Positions 55,230 to 63,731 of a DNA stretch of 64,000 bases are shown here, in pieces. The position numbers and the translations under genes were made by a program. The notes below the pieces were generated by a model that did not search any database, was not told the origin of the DNA, and saw only the letters and a list, made by a program, of their open reading frames with translations. Every line of letters starts with the position of its first letter. Position 1 is the stretch's first letter. The DNA comes from 20CM-2-55-15 sp963738025 (GTDB lineage: Bacteria; Acidobacteriota; Terriglobia; 20CM-2-55-15): assembly GCA_963738025.1 (NCBI GenBank), contig CAVTWA010000001.1, forward strand, positions 310,001 to 374,000, given 5' to 3'.

Positions 55230-55454
55230 ATGAAGCGTATGATTTTCGTACTCGGTTTCGCCCTGGTGTCCGCGATGAGCCTGAGCGCTCAGAGCAATAC
55301 TCAAACCACAGCCCCCGGTGCCACTCAAAGTACGACGAGCAGCAAACCAGCTGCATCCAGTACTGCGGTTAAGACAAAGAAAAAGGGGACGAAGAAACAC
55401 AAATCCCACAAAGCCGGTACAACTCCGGCTGCTGCGCCTGCCGCCACGAAGTAG
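55230..55454 (+). CDS. small exported Lys/Thr/Ala-rich protein
   Basis: 74 residues from ATG 55230, preceded by AAAGGAG at nine bases; an upstream ATG (55206) lacks a site. The signal peptide is MKRMIFVLGFALVSAMSLSA. The mature part is low complexity: Thr/Ser/Gln-rich, then a basic 'KTKKKGTKKHKSHKAG' block and an Ala/Pro tail. It resembles acid-shock (Asr-like) or other small basic periplasmic proteins in composition only. Such proteins may buffer charge or bind nucleic acid or polysaccharide; the function is unknown. Confidence 0.7.
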   Translation: MKRMIFVLGFALVSAMSLSAQSNTQTTAPGATQSTTSSKPAASSTAVKTKKKGTKKHKSHKAGTTPAAAPAATK

Positions 55455-55580
55455 CGGCCGAACGGAGCACAGGGGGCGCAGGTAAATTCCGGTGGAGCGC
55501 CGCAATTGCTTGTGCCTCTTGTGTCCGTGCACACCGAGCGATGATCCGCAGCGAGCGAAGCTAGTGAAGAGGAGGCAGTT

Positions 55581-55760
55581 ATGGTCCGCATTAAAGTGGA
55601 ATACGACGCATACAATCGAACGTTCAAGCTCGTGGATCGGGAATTGGCCTCTGCCCTGGAAGATGGGGGCATCTATGAACTGGAGGTTCCGGTTGCCGTT
55701 GGCGATCTTCCCGGGACTGAAGAGTTTGTTCTGATTGGAGCGCCTCTCGCGCATGCGTGA
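55581..55760 (+). CDS. 59-residue conserved-looking hypothetical protein
   Basis: ATG 55581 follows GAGGAGGCAGTT, a strong ribosome binding site, and the ORF runs 59 codons to TGA. The sequence MVRIKVEYDAYNRTFKLVDR and 'ALEDGGIYELEVPVAVGDLP' has a regular beta pattern with a charged surface and codon use like the neighbours, suggesting a small folded cytosolic protein. It is convergent with the hydrolase gene. I do not recognise the family. Confidence 0.65.
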   Translation: MVRIKVEYDAYNRTFKLVDRELASALEDGGIYELEVPVAVGDLPGTEEFVLIGAPLAHA

Positions 55761-55799
55761 TCTTCATCGCGACAGGCTCGCCGTCATCGGCCGGCTGAA

Positions 55800-56678
55800 T
55801 TACTTCAATCCCAGGAGCTTGGCGGGGTTCACCTTGGCCATACGATCGATCTCGGCGACGGAGATCCCCTGACTGACCAGGTATTGATACATGGCTAATA
55901 AGCCATCGGGATGAAGCGGATTGTTCGTCTGACCAAGATCGCTTGAAAGAACGATGTATTCGGGACCGACCGCGCGGATCGCCTTGACGTAGTTCGCTGC
56001 GGCTTCCGATCCCGGACGGACCCACACGAGCTCGAGAAATGCGCCCAGCTTCACGGCAGCCTGCATGTCTGCAATGGACATGTTGACCGGCGTGCTCATA
56101 GCGTGAGTCACCAGCACACTTTCGACTCCCTGCCGCTTCGCTTCGCGAATAATGATCAGAGCCTCGGCCGCGGACGAATGGCCAGTTTCGAGCACGAGAT
56201 GATTCCGCGCCGCCAGGGCGATCACCTGGGATACTTCCGGCGTCACCGCTCCATCCCGAACGACGCGCGCAAACGGCCGGTTCGCCGGCGCCGCCTGGTT
56301 TTCCGAATCAAAGGTCGGCAGCCAGACGACCTTGCCGTAACCCCCTTTGACTTTCGTCATCCATTCGACGGCGGCCGGGTTCACTCCGCCGACCGTCAGG
56401 TCCAGCGAGATGCCGCCGAAAACCTCGATGCCCGGGACTTCCTTGCGCACGATGTAGGCCAGTGAAGCCGTCGGCTCGTAATGGTTCTTGAGAACGATGG
56501 CGCGCATGCCGCGGCTCTTCGCCAGCTTCGCCAGATCAATCGCGTCGATCGAGCGCGCCGACCCGTCCGGGTCGGAATGCGCATGCATGTCGATCGCGCC
56601 GGTGAGCGTCTGCGCCCGGCCGCTTGCGGCTCCGAGGATGAACACCATCAAAAGCACGTTCCGTATTTTCACGCACAT
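55800..56678 (-). CDS. exported metal-dependent hydrolase (DUF6282-like amidohydrolase/PHP fold)
   Basis: 292 residues with a signal peptide (about 1-22). A TIM-barrel hydrolase pattern is seen: 'GAIDMHAHSDPDGSARSID' (metal-binding HxH, about 27), 'RAIVLKNHYEPTAS' near 60, 'HLVLETGHSSAAEAL' near 160, 'SVLVTHAMSTPVN' near 187 and 'YIVLSSDLGQTNNPLHPDGL' near 240. Histidines and the Asp fall at the usual metal-ligand strand ends. The substrate is unknown; its export is unusual for amidohydrolases. It is transcribed away from the RidA gene. Confidence 0.78.
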   Translation of the reverse strand: MCVKIRNVLLMVFILGAASGRAQTLTGAIDMHAHSDPDGSARSIDAIDLAKLAKSRGMRAIVLKNHYEPTASLAYIVRKEVPGIEVFGGISLDLTVGGVNPAAVEWMTKVKGGYGKVVWLPTFDSENQAAPANRPFARVVRDGAVTPEVSQVIALAARNHLVLETGHSSAAEALIIIREAKRQGVESVLVTHAMSTPVNMSIADMQAAVKLGAFLELVWVRPGSEAAANYVKAIRAVGPEYIVLSSDLGQTNNPLHPDGLLAMYQYLVSQGISVAEIDRMAKVNPAKLLGLK

Positions 56679-56765
56679 AGCATATATCGTCCATGAGGTT
56701 TGCGCTTCATCACGGAGTTACAATTTCGAATTCACTCGATAATCGTCACTCAAAGGGGAGCCTCC

Positions 56766-57167
56766 ATGCCAACAACCACTGTTCAGTATCTGAATCCGCC
56801 GGCGCTGTCCGCGCCGACTGGTTACACCCATGTCGTTCAGGTTCACGGCGGCCGGACGATCTATATTGCGGGTCAGGTCGCCTTCGACCAATCCGGTAAG
56901 GTCGTCGGCAAAGGCGATTTCGCCGCCCAGGCAACGCAGGTTTTCGAAAACCTGCAGTCCGCTCTGGCCGCCGGCGGCGCCACGTTCGATAACCTCGTCA
57001 AAGTCACCACGTATGTTACCGACATGTCGCAAATCCAGACCCTCCGCTCAATTCGCGGGAAATACTACGGAAAGAATGCACCTGCGAGTACCCTGGTCGA
57101 GATTTCAAAACTGGCAAATGCCGATCTGATGATTGAAATCGAAGCGATCGCCGTCGTTCCCGAATAG
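56766..57167 (+). CDS. RidA/YjgF-family enamine/imine deaminase
   Basis: 133 residues from ATG 56766; AAAGGGGAG lies five bases upstream, and this start gives the normal family length, while the frame's earlier ATG at 56700 adds unrelated residues. 'GRTIYIAGQVAFDQSGKVVG' is near 30, the trimer-interface 'VTTYVTDMSQIQTLRSIRG' near 80, and the substrate Arg is in the RidA 'R..Y' region. The C-terminal 'LMIEIEAIAVVPE' is diagnostic. It hydrolyses reactive enamines from PLP enzymes, or acts on a related substrate. Confidence 0.93.
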   Translation: MPTTTVQYLNPPALSAPTGYTHVVQVHGGRTIYIAGQVAFDQSGKVVGKGDFAAQATQVFENLQSALAAGGATFDNLVKVTTYVTDMSQIQTLRSIRGKYYGKNAPASTLVEISKLANADLMIEIEAIAVVPE

Positions 57168-57327
57168 ACCCCCTGGGCGGAAACCGCGACCGGGCATTCG
57201 CAAACTGTCCACGCTGGTACGGCACAGCAGAGCTGCCGTAGAATAACCTCTTTGCAGTCTGGCGTTGTCCACCGCCGGCTGTCACGGTCTCACCGCATTA
57301 TTAAGAGGACACAGGAGAAGAGAAAGA

Positions 57328-58918
57328 ATGTATAGAAACGTCGTGCGAGTGCTTACGCTGTTGATACTTGGCCTGGCTGTCGCAGGGGGCCTGATGCTGG
57401 CGCAACGTCGCGGGGCTTCGCCGGCAGCCAACAACGCGAACAACGCGGAATGGCCGACCTTTGGCGGCGACAACACGCGCACCAACGCCAACATGGCGCC
57501 GACTCGCATTACAGCTGCGAATGTTGGAGGGATGGTCCGTCAACAGGTGACCGTCTCCGCTCCTATCGACGCGGGCCTCATCTACTTGCGCGGTGTCCAG
57601 GTCAACGGCGCATCTCACGACGTCTTTTTCGGCACGACCAACCTCGGCCGCACGGTTGCCATCGATGCCACTGAAGCCAAGGTGCTGTGGGAATTCGCGC
57701 CGTCCGGCTTCGACGAAACTGCGGCGATGAATCCGCAGCGGGGCGCCGACAACCCTTTTGGCGCCAAACAGATCACCAACTCCACTCCGGTAGCCGATGC
57801 CAACCGGCAGTTCATCTATGCCGCGTCTCCCGACGGCAAAGTCAGCAAGATCTCCATCGCCGACGGAAAAGGCGTGTGGAGCACGGCCGTCACCCGGCTG
57901 CCAAAGATCGAGAAGATGGATTCGCCGCTCTCGTTCGTCAACGGGCGCGTGATTGCCCCGACGGCCGGCTACGTCGGCGATGCGGGAACGTATCAGGGCC
58001 ACGTCGTCATCCTCGAACGCGAGCACCGGTGCGATCGAACACGTCTGGAATTCGCTCTGCAGCGACCGGCTGGAATTGATGGATCCGGCGACCTGCCCGC
58101 ACGTGCAGTCGGCGATCTGGGGACGCGCCGGTATCGTCATCGACCCGGCGTCCGGCAACCTTCTGTTCGCCACCGGCAACGGGGATTACGACGGCAAAAC
58201 GACATGGGGCGACGCCTTGATCATGCTGGATCCGAATGCGACGAAGATGCTCGGAAACTGGACCCCGACGAACAACGCCGAGCTGAACCGGCGCGATCTC
58301 GACGTGGGATCCACCTCGCCCGTCCTGCTCGGCGATGGCTACATCGCCCAGGGCGGCAAGGATGGCACCATTCGCCTCCTGACCATGGACATTATTAAAG
58401 GAAGCGAGGCGCATCAAGGCGGAGAACTTCAGGTGGTGCCGACGCCCAATGGCGCTCAGCTGCTTTCCGCTTCGGCGACGGCAAAAATCAACGGCACCAC
58501 GTATCTGTTTGCCGCGCAAGGCGGCCGCGGCGGCGGGGGCACCTCGGTGTGGACTCTCGGGGCGGATCACAAACTGAAGGACGCCTGGAAGAATTCAATG
58601 GGCGGCAATACTCCGTTTTACGCCGGCGGGCTGCTGTTCACTTATGACGCGCAGGGCGGCCACGTCCGTATCTTCGATGCCGCCACCGGCAATGCCGTCG
58701 CCACGCTCGATTGCGGTACGGGACACTGGAACAGTGTCATCGTTGCGGACAACCGCATTGCCCTTCCCGAAGGCGCCATCAGCGGCTTCGGCGGTATTGG
58801 CGGCCGCGGCGGCCGCGGTCGTGGAGGCGCTGGAGCCGCTCCGGCCCCCGCGCCCGCAACACCAGCCGCACCGGCAACGCCGCCCCCGGGTATCGTCAAT
58901 ATCTGGCGCCTGCCGTAA
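57328..58918 (+). CDS. exported PQQ-dehydrogenase-type beta-propeller protein (frameshifted)
   Basis: About 529 residues from ATG 57328 (AGGAG ten bases upstream) across two frames. A signal or anchor helix (about 8-25) is followed by propeller blades with 'DAGLIYLRGVQVNGASHDVF', 'TVAIDATEAKVLWEFAPSGF', 'AIWGRAGIVIDPASGNLLFA' and 'GYIAQGGKDGTIRLLTMDI', then a Gly/Ala/Pro-rich segment (about 480-520). Dropping one A from 58016-58017 joins the frames as VVILDASTGAIEHVW. Conserved PQQ-site residues were not identified, so an outer-membrane BamB-like or binding role is also possible. Alone downstream of ridA. Confidence 0.78.
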
Positions 58919-58947
58919 AACGGATCCATTCGTCCTTTTCAAGGATC

Positions 58948-58992
58948 CAGGCACCGTAGGCGCGGGCTTTTAGCCCGCGCCTACGGTGCCTG
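58948..58992. repeat. perfect 21-bp-arm hairpin repeat (family C variant)
   Basis: CAGGCACCGTAGGCGCGGGCT (58948-58968), a TTT loop and its exact complement (58972-58992). It lies 29 bp after the propeller stop and could act as a terminator, though no U-tract follows. The core (taggcgcgggctt...agcccgcgccta) relates it to the repeats at 43058 and 60336. The rest of the 276-bp gap shows nothing else. Confidence 0.85.
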
Positions 58993-59194
58993 ACTTTAGA
59001 TTCGTCAGCCAAGGCGCCACAGACCACAATGTTTCAGCGGCGTGCAAGGCAAATTGTGTCGGAAGATCCGCCGCAATTTGTCACTCCGGACGTGCCTGGT
59101 AACTTATTACCACCGATAAACCATTGAAAACCCAGCGGCATCGTTTGGCGGTACGTTTGCTATTACATATCGTCTTTGGAGGTAAGAGGCCACT

Positions 59195-59398
59195 ATGCAC
59201 CTGAAATCGCTTCGGTTATTTGAACTGTCCAAAACGCTAACCAACGACAGTAATCTGACCGTTACGCCTGAAGAGCAGGAGCACCTGCGCCACTGTTCCG
59301 AGTGCCAGCATGTTGTCGGATTGTTCGCCCGTACCTTCGGAAAGGCTGCGCCGCTGAACGAAAGGCGCAAAGAGCAAATGGAGCTGGTAAGCCGCTAA
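59195..59398 (+). CDS. small protein with anti-sigma-like HxxxCxxC zinc motif
   Basis: 67 residues; TTTGGAGG lies about 11 bases before the ATG. 'EEQEHLRHCSECQHVVGLFA' (about 27-46) matches the zinc-binding HxxxCxxC element of ZAS-type anti-sigma factors, but there is no TM or extension, so it would be a free cytosolic mini-protein. No sigma-factor gene is adjacent. Its end overlaps the convergent lipoprotein gene by four bases. Confidence 0.72.
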   Translation: MHLKSLRLFELSKTLTNDSNLTVTPEEQEHLRHCSECQHVVGLFARTFGKAAPLNERRKEQMELVSR

Positions 59399-60285
59399 TG
59401 CTTCGTTCCCGGGCCTGGCATTCGAATCAAATCGGATCCGTCCGGTTGCGGGAGTTGAAAATTCTCTGCCGGAAGTGCCGCATTTGGTTCCGCGCGATCG
59501 AACTGGATTGTCAGGTTGACGTCTTCGACGGGACGATGAATCTTGACGATTCGTGGAAAGACCACCTCACCGCTGCTCGGATAGCCTGAAAAATCGGTAT
59601 CGGTGATCATGATCCCTTCTTTTCCATACATCACCTGCCGGGCGATTTCCATGTTCGTCCGGTCAATCCAGATTTCCTCGAGGGCATGAGCCTCTAACGA
59701 ACCTCCCTCGATATCCACAACCCGCATGACGTAGTAGCTGTGCTGTCCCTCGACGGCTTCGGTTTGAAACAACTTGTACTTGCCCGGATTGTCGAGATAT
59801 GGCGATATGTCCACGAATATAGCGTTGGCAATGTCCTTCGGCGGCGGCAGCTGGAGATCCAGTTTTCCCAGTTGGATCGGCTGATCGGCGTTACCAACGT
59901 AGAAGTTGTTATTCAGTGGGCTCCATACCTTATATTCAGTGCCGTCCGAAACCATGTCCGCCAACGTCGTCTTCAAGAGCGGAACGCTTAAATGAATATG
60001 GATGTCGTTGGGGCGGTTCACCAGCAGATATCCGTCTAGAGCGCGCAGTTCCATCACTTCATTCTTTTTCCTGGCGCCCGCGGAAGGCTGAAAAACGACT
60101 CTCACCGCCTTCAGGCTCTTGATGGCTTGACTGCGCTCGGCGAGGAGTTGAACGATCTCCGAAAAGCTTCGGGTTTGTGCCGGCAAGAGCCGCTGATTCT
60201 GCGGAACGGGCGTCCTCCGTACGATGCAGCCCGACAGGAGCAGCATCAGTGCCAGGCCTGACGCCATCATGGTTTTCTTGCTCAA
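59395..60285 (-). CDS. LolB/DUF4292-like outer-membrane lipoprotein
   Basis: 296 residues with a lipoprotein signal; lipobox LLSGC near residue 20 (MMASGLALMLLLSGC). The mature part is a half-barrel of long antiparallel strands ('DGYLLVNRPNDIHIHLSVPL', 'VWSPLNNNFYVGNADQPIQL') as in LolB/LppX folds that hold lipids. It may take part in lipid or lipoprotein handling at the outer membrane. A family C repeat lies upstream between it and the GntR operon. Confidence 0.75.
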   Translation of the reverse strand: MSKKTMMASGLALMLLLSGCIVRRTPVPQNQRLLPAQTRSFSEIVQLLAERSQAIKSLKAVRVVFQPSAGARKKNEVMELRALDGYLLVNRPNDIHIHLSVPLLKTTLADMVSDGTEYKVWSPLNNNFYVGNADQPIQLGKLDLQLPPPKDIANAIFVDISPYLDNPGKYKLFQTEAVEGQHSYYVMRVVDIEGGSLEAHALEEIWIDRTNMEIARQVMYGKEGIMITDTDFSGYPSSGEVVFPRIVKIHRPVEDVNLTIQFDRAEPNAALPAENFQLPQPDGSDLIRMPGPGTKH

Positions 60286-60335
60286 AGCACCCTCACCTCA
60301 ATCCCGAAAAGAAAAGCATCTGATTATAGCTGGTT

Positions 60336-60423
60336 TCACGCCTGTAGTCGCGGGCTTCAGCCCGCGTTTTGGAATTCGCGCTTGAGCAGGAACGCGGGCT
60401 GAAGCCCGCGACTACAGGCGTGA
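60336..60423. repeat. 33-bp-arm palindromic element (family C, intact copy)
   Basis: Left arm 60336-60368 and right arm 60391-60423 are exact inverted copies around a 22-nt loop; each arm itself contains the hairpin cgcgggct-tc-agcccgcg type. This is the best-preserved copy of the element seen at 43058-43143 and resembles paired REP (BIME-like) units. It lies between divergent genes. Confidence 0.88.
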
Positions 60424-60464
60424 ATGCGATCATGAGTCGCCAGTCAGTTCCGCAACTTTCGCAT

Positions 60465-60493
60465 TTGACACGATCTGTATACTGTATTACTAG
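60465..60493 (+). promoter_or_regulatory. probable promoter of the GntR-ABC operon
   Basis: TTGACA (60465-60470) with a 17-nt spacer to TACTAG (60488-60493), 13 bases before the GntR ATG, leaving a very short leader. Within the spacer CTGTATA-CTGTATT is a direct repeat that could be the GntR-type operator. Confidence 0.5.
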
Positions 60494-60505
60494 AGAACAC
60501 ACTTA

Positions 60506-60958
60506 ATGGTTTTGCGTCTCAATCCCGCTTCAGGAATCCCTCTATACGTTCAATTGATCGAGCAGGTGAAGCACGCCATCGAAACCGGAGCCATACGGGC
60601 CGGGGAGCAGCTGCCCAGTGTCCGGCAAATGGCGGAAGACCTGTTGATCAATCCCAACACCGTGGTCCGGGCGTATCGGGAACTGGAGCACGAGGAAATC
60701 ATTGAGTTGCGGCACGGTTCCGGCGCGTTCATTCGCGAGTCGATGGTGGCGCGGGCGCGCCTCATGCAAAAGGCTCAAACGGTATTGCAGGGGGCGATGG
60801 ACCGGCTCGACGGTCTCGATCTTACGGAAGATGAAATCCGGCGGCTCGTCGAAAACGAACTCGCGTTCCGTCGCGCCAATAAAGAGGAAGAAACATGCGT
60901 GAATCCGTCGTTGCGGTCGGCAACCTTTCGCGTCGATTTGGCTCCAGGACCGTCTTGA
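60506..60958 (+). CDS. GntR-family (YtrA-type) transcriptional regulator
   Basis: 150 residues. The winged HTH (about 10-75) has 'GIPLYVQLIEQVKHAIETGA', 'LPSVRQMAEDLLINPNTVVR' and 'LRHGSGAFI'. The short C-terminal helical part without an effector domain is characteristic of the YtrA subfamily, which controls adjacent ABC transporters. The last 64 nt overlap the ATPase gene, so the final 20 or so residues may be dispensable. It likely represses its own operon. Confidence 0.9.
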   Translation: MVLRLNPASGIPLYVQLIEQVKHAIETGAIRAGEQLPSVRQMAEDLLINPNTVVRAYRELEHEEIIELRHGSGAFIRESMVARARLMQKAQTVLQGAMDRLDGLDLTEDEIRRLVENELAFRRANKEEETCVNPSLRSATFRVDLAPGPS

Positions 60959-61767
60959 ATGGCGTGTCGTTCGACGTGCCGCACGGCAGCGTCTTCGGCC
61001 TCGTGGGCGAGAATGGCGCGGGCAAAACTACCTTGATCAAACATGTTCTGGGACTGCTGCGTGCCGAAACCGGCACGGTGCGGGTGTTCGGTCTGGATCC
61101 GGTCGCCGATCCAGTGGCGGTGTTGGGGCGCATCGGCTATCTCTCGGAACAGCCGGACCTGCCGGGCTGGATGCGGGTCGACGAATTGATCCGCTACACG
61201 CGGGCTTTTTATCCCGGCTGGGATCCCGCATATGCCGAAGAAATGCGCGAACAATTCGGTCTGGATCCGGCCGCGCGCATCAAGTCGCTGTCCAAAGGCC
61301 AGCGCGCCAAACTCGGTTTGCTGGCGGCTCAGGCGCATCGTCCGGACCTGCTGCTCCTGGACGAACCGAGCTCCGGCCTGGATCCGGTCGTCCGCCGCGA
61401 CATTCTCGAGGCCGTGATCCGCACCGTCAGCGAGGAGGGACGCTCCGTGTTCTTTTCCTCTCACTTGCTGGAAGAGATCGAACGTGTTTCGGACCGCATC
61501 GCGATGCTTCACCACGGCAAGATTGTGCTGTGCGGACCACTCGACGACATCAAGGCGCAGCATCGGCGCATCACGCTTCGCTTCGAGTCTCAGCAGCATC
61601 AACCCCCGGTTGTTCCCGGTGCGCTGGCCGTGACCGGCGCCGGCAGGGAATGGACGGTCATCGGCGACTGCAGCGGGACGAGCTTCCCCCGCGCCAGCAT
61701 CGTCGAGGAAGAGCCGGCCTCGTTGAATGAGATCTTTGTCGCGACTGTTGCTACCAAGGCGGGTTAG
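60895..61767 (+). CDS. ABC transporter ATPase (YtrB/CcmA-like)
   Basis: 290 residues: Walker A GENGAGKTTLI (about 42), Q-loop 'IGYLSEQPDLPGWMRVDELI', signature 'SLSKGQRAKLGLLAAQAHRP', Walker B 'LLLLDEPSSGLDPVV' and switch His in 'VFFSSHLLEEIERVSD'. The C-terminal domain (about 220-290) is typical of drug and antibiotic exporters of the ABC-2 group. GAGGAAGAAAC precedes the ATG inside the GntR gene. It works with the membrane subunit encoded immediately downstream. Confidence 0.93.
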   Translation: MRESVVAVGNLSRRFGSRTVLNGVSFDVPHGSVFGLVGENGAGKTTLIKHVLGLLRAETGTVRVFGLDPVADPVAVLGRIGYLSEQPDLPGWMRVDELIRYTRAFYPGWDPAYAEEMREQFGLDPAARIKSLSKGQRAKLGLLAAQAHRPDLLLLDEPSSGLDPVVRRDILEAVIRTVSEEGRSVFFSSHLLEEIERVSDRIAMLHHGKIVLCGPLDDIKAQHRRITLRFESQQHQPPVVPGALAVTGAGREWTVIGDCSGTSFPRASIVEEEPASLNEIFVATVATKAG

Positions 61768-63426
61768 ATGCACTCACCAATTGCCGCATCGATCTGGGAA
61801 ATCTGGACGCGCCGCCGCATCCCGATCGGGTTTGCCATCGGCCTCACGATCGTTGGCGTCGCCTTCAGATGGGCCTTTCAGGACGCGATTCGAATCGCGC
61901 AATCCGATCCCTATGCGACCGGATTTCCGCTGGCGGCGGCGCTGCTGAATCAATTCGCGGCTATCGCATGGCTCATTCTGCTTCTTTCCATTTTCAACTA
62001 CACGGAATTCGATCCGCAGACGGGCAGGAGCGGGTTTCCGCATCGGCTGTTTGTTCTGCCCGTGACATCGTTTCAGCTTGTGGCCGTGCCGATGATCGGT
62101 GGCGCCGCGGTGGCCGGACTGACCGCCGCCATCTGGATGTGGCGTTCCACTGCACCCTGGCTGTTTCTGGTTGCCGTTGCGTCGTATCTGGTGCTGTATC
62201 AAGGTATTTCCTGGACTCTCGCCAGCGCGGGCCCGTTGCGCCTGATCATCCTGGGCGCGCTCGCGTTCGGCTTTATCGCGATGCCCATCGTGTTTTCATG
62301 GAAAGGCCTGCCCGGGATGTATGCTTATGCGTTGTTTGTGGGAATCGCGGGCCTGTCGTTTTTCACATCCTGGATCTGGGTTGCGCGCCAGAGATCTGGG
62401 GGCGTATTCAACCGGGCGGTCACAGACCGCCCCTACAGCTTGGGGGCCGCGACTGCAGGGGTGCTCCATGAGCGTCCTGATTCCCTTCTGTTCGCGAAGC
62501 GGCTGTCCCGGCGTACCCGCCCGTTTGTTTCCGCAGCGGCAGCTCAATTCTGGTTCGAATGGCGTCGCTCCGGGTTCTTGTTGCCCGCATTGATTGGATT
62601 CCTTCTGATTTTCATCGGACCCGTGTCCTGGCACTTCCGCAATGATGCGGACTTCAGTTTCCGGCTCCTCGCCGCCACGCTGGCGATGCCCCTCATACTG
62701 GCGGCGCCGGTTGGAAAAGCATTTTCGAAACCGGAATTATGGTCGGCCGAATTGGGGCTGAGTGCATTCATCGCCGCCCGTCCTTTGGCGACCCACGAAA
62801 TGGTCGCCATCAAGATGAAGGTGGCGGCGGCCAGCGCGGCATTGTCCTGGCTGCTGGTTCTTCTGTTCTTTTCGTTCTGGCTTCTATTTGCCGACTTGGA
62901 CGTCGTAACCGCTTTACAGTTCGCTCCAGGGCAATCCCACCTCGTGCCAATCGCCATTCTGGGCGTGATGGCCGCTGCCTTTCTGACATGGCGGTTCCTG
63001 GTTGCCGGCTTGTGGATCGGACTTTCCGGCAACAAAGCGCTGTTTTCGCTTTCGGCGGCGCCATATGCGCTTTCGCCGCTGCTCCTGATCCTCTTCCTCT
63101 TCACGGTCGTCAGCCCAACCAGTTGGCTTCGAGTATGGATTCGTACGGATCCTGATGCATTTCTTGCCTGGCTCATCTGGATTGGGGCGGCTGCCGTGAT
63201 TGCCAAGTGCGTCCTTGCGGTCTTCTCCTGGCGCAAAGTTGCTACGGGATTTTTCCGCCAGTATTGTGGGGTCTGGATTGGGGCGACGGCTTGCATGATC
63301 GTATTGGCGGTTTTGCTGCCATTCCATCGGTTGCGGCTGTTTCTGATATTCGCCGCCCTGCTTTACATTCCATTGGCGCGGATCGGCCTTGCCGTGTGGT
63401 CGCTGGATAGAAACCGCCATGCCTGA
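61768..63426 (+). CDS. ABC-2-type transporter membrane subunit
   Basis: 552 residues beginning directly after the ATPase stop (TAG-ATG). About twelve hydrophobic helices fall in two groups (about 20-205 and 255-545). The linker between them (about residues 213-245) contains a palindromic repeat translated as 'NRAVTDRPYSLGAATAGVLH', so repeat insertion has lengthened a cytosolic loop without breaking the frame. The sequence is otherwise poorly conserved, as usual for these subunits. Substrate unknown. Confidence 0.8.
   Translation: MHSPIAASIWEIWTRRRIPIGFAIGLTIVGVAFRWAFQDAIRIAQSDPYATGFPLAAALLNQFAAIAWLILLLSIFNYTEFDPQTGRSGFPHRLFVLPVTSFQLVAVPMIGGAAVAGLTAAIWMWRSTAPWLFLVAVASYLVLYQGISWTLASAGPLRLIILGALAFGFIAMPIVFSWKGLPGMYAYALFVGIAGLSFFTSWIWVARQRSGGVFNRAVTDRPYSLGAATAGVLHERPDSLLFAKRLSRRTRPFVSAAAAQFWFEWRRSGFLLPALIGFLLIFIGPVSWHFRNDADFSFRLLAATLAMPLILAAPVGKAFSKPELWSAELGLSAFIAARPLATHEMVAIKMKVAAASAALSWLLVLLFFSFWLLFADLDVVTALQFAPGQSHLVPIAILGVMAAAFLTWRFLVAGLWIGLSGNKALFSLSAAPYALSPLLLILFLFTVVSPTSWLRVWIRTDPDAFLAWLIWIGAAAVIAKCVLAVFSWRKVATGFFRQYCGVWIGATACMIVLAVLLPFHRLRLFLIFAALLYIPLARIGLAVWSLDRNRHA
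62414..62455. repeat. family B palindrome inside a coding region
   Basis: GGGCGGTCACAGACCGCCC (62414-62432), continuing into cctacagcttgggggccgcgactgcag, is the same hairpin as at 43208-43235 and 30046-30072. It adds in-frame residues to the ABC membrane subunit between its two helix groups. Confidence 0.75.
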
Positions 63427-63550
63427 CAATCGCGGGCTATGACCATACGTGTCCAAGACAGGATGAACGAGCTACAGAGTGGCGCTTTGTAAAGGTTTGG
63501 TTTAGTCGATGCCAAGTGAACCTGGTTTCGGTGTAAACGGTGTGGACCAG

Positions 63551-63573
63551 TCCCCGCCTAACTTAGGCGGGGA
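63551..63573. repeat. 23-bp perfect palindrome (family A)
   Basis: TCCCCGCCTAA-C-TTAGGCGGGGA, identical to 13088-13110 except for the central base. It lies in the 164-bp gap between the ABC subunit and the truncated M56 gene, where nothing else is seen. Confidence 0.85.
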
Positions 63574-63590
63574 ATATGCGCACTGCTACG

Positions 63591-63731
63591 TTATCTTGGA
63601 CAGCAAATTCCTGGATTCAGCGAAATACACGCGGTCAGGGCACAACCACAACGTCGCCAGAGCGAGTGCAGCAACGTCTTTGCCACGGCGAGCGCGACAG
63701 GACTTTCAATCCAGATCTGGATGTGCGTCAT
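63591..63731 (-). pseudogene. M56/BlaR1-type peptidase, truncated to the first helix
   Basis: ATG 63731 overlaps the blaI stop (ATGA), and the first about 25 residues (MTHIQIWIESPVALAVAKTL, then LHSLW) match the conserved first membrane helix of BlaR1/M56 antirepressors. The sequence then turns into unrelated 'RRCGCALTACISLNPG' and stops after 46 residues. The zinc protease domain is missing and a family A palindrome follows 18 bp later, suggesting a deletion. Confidence 0.65.
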
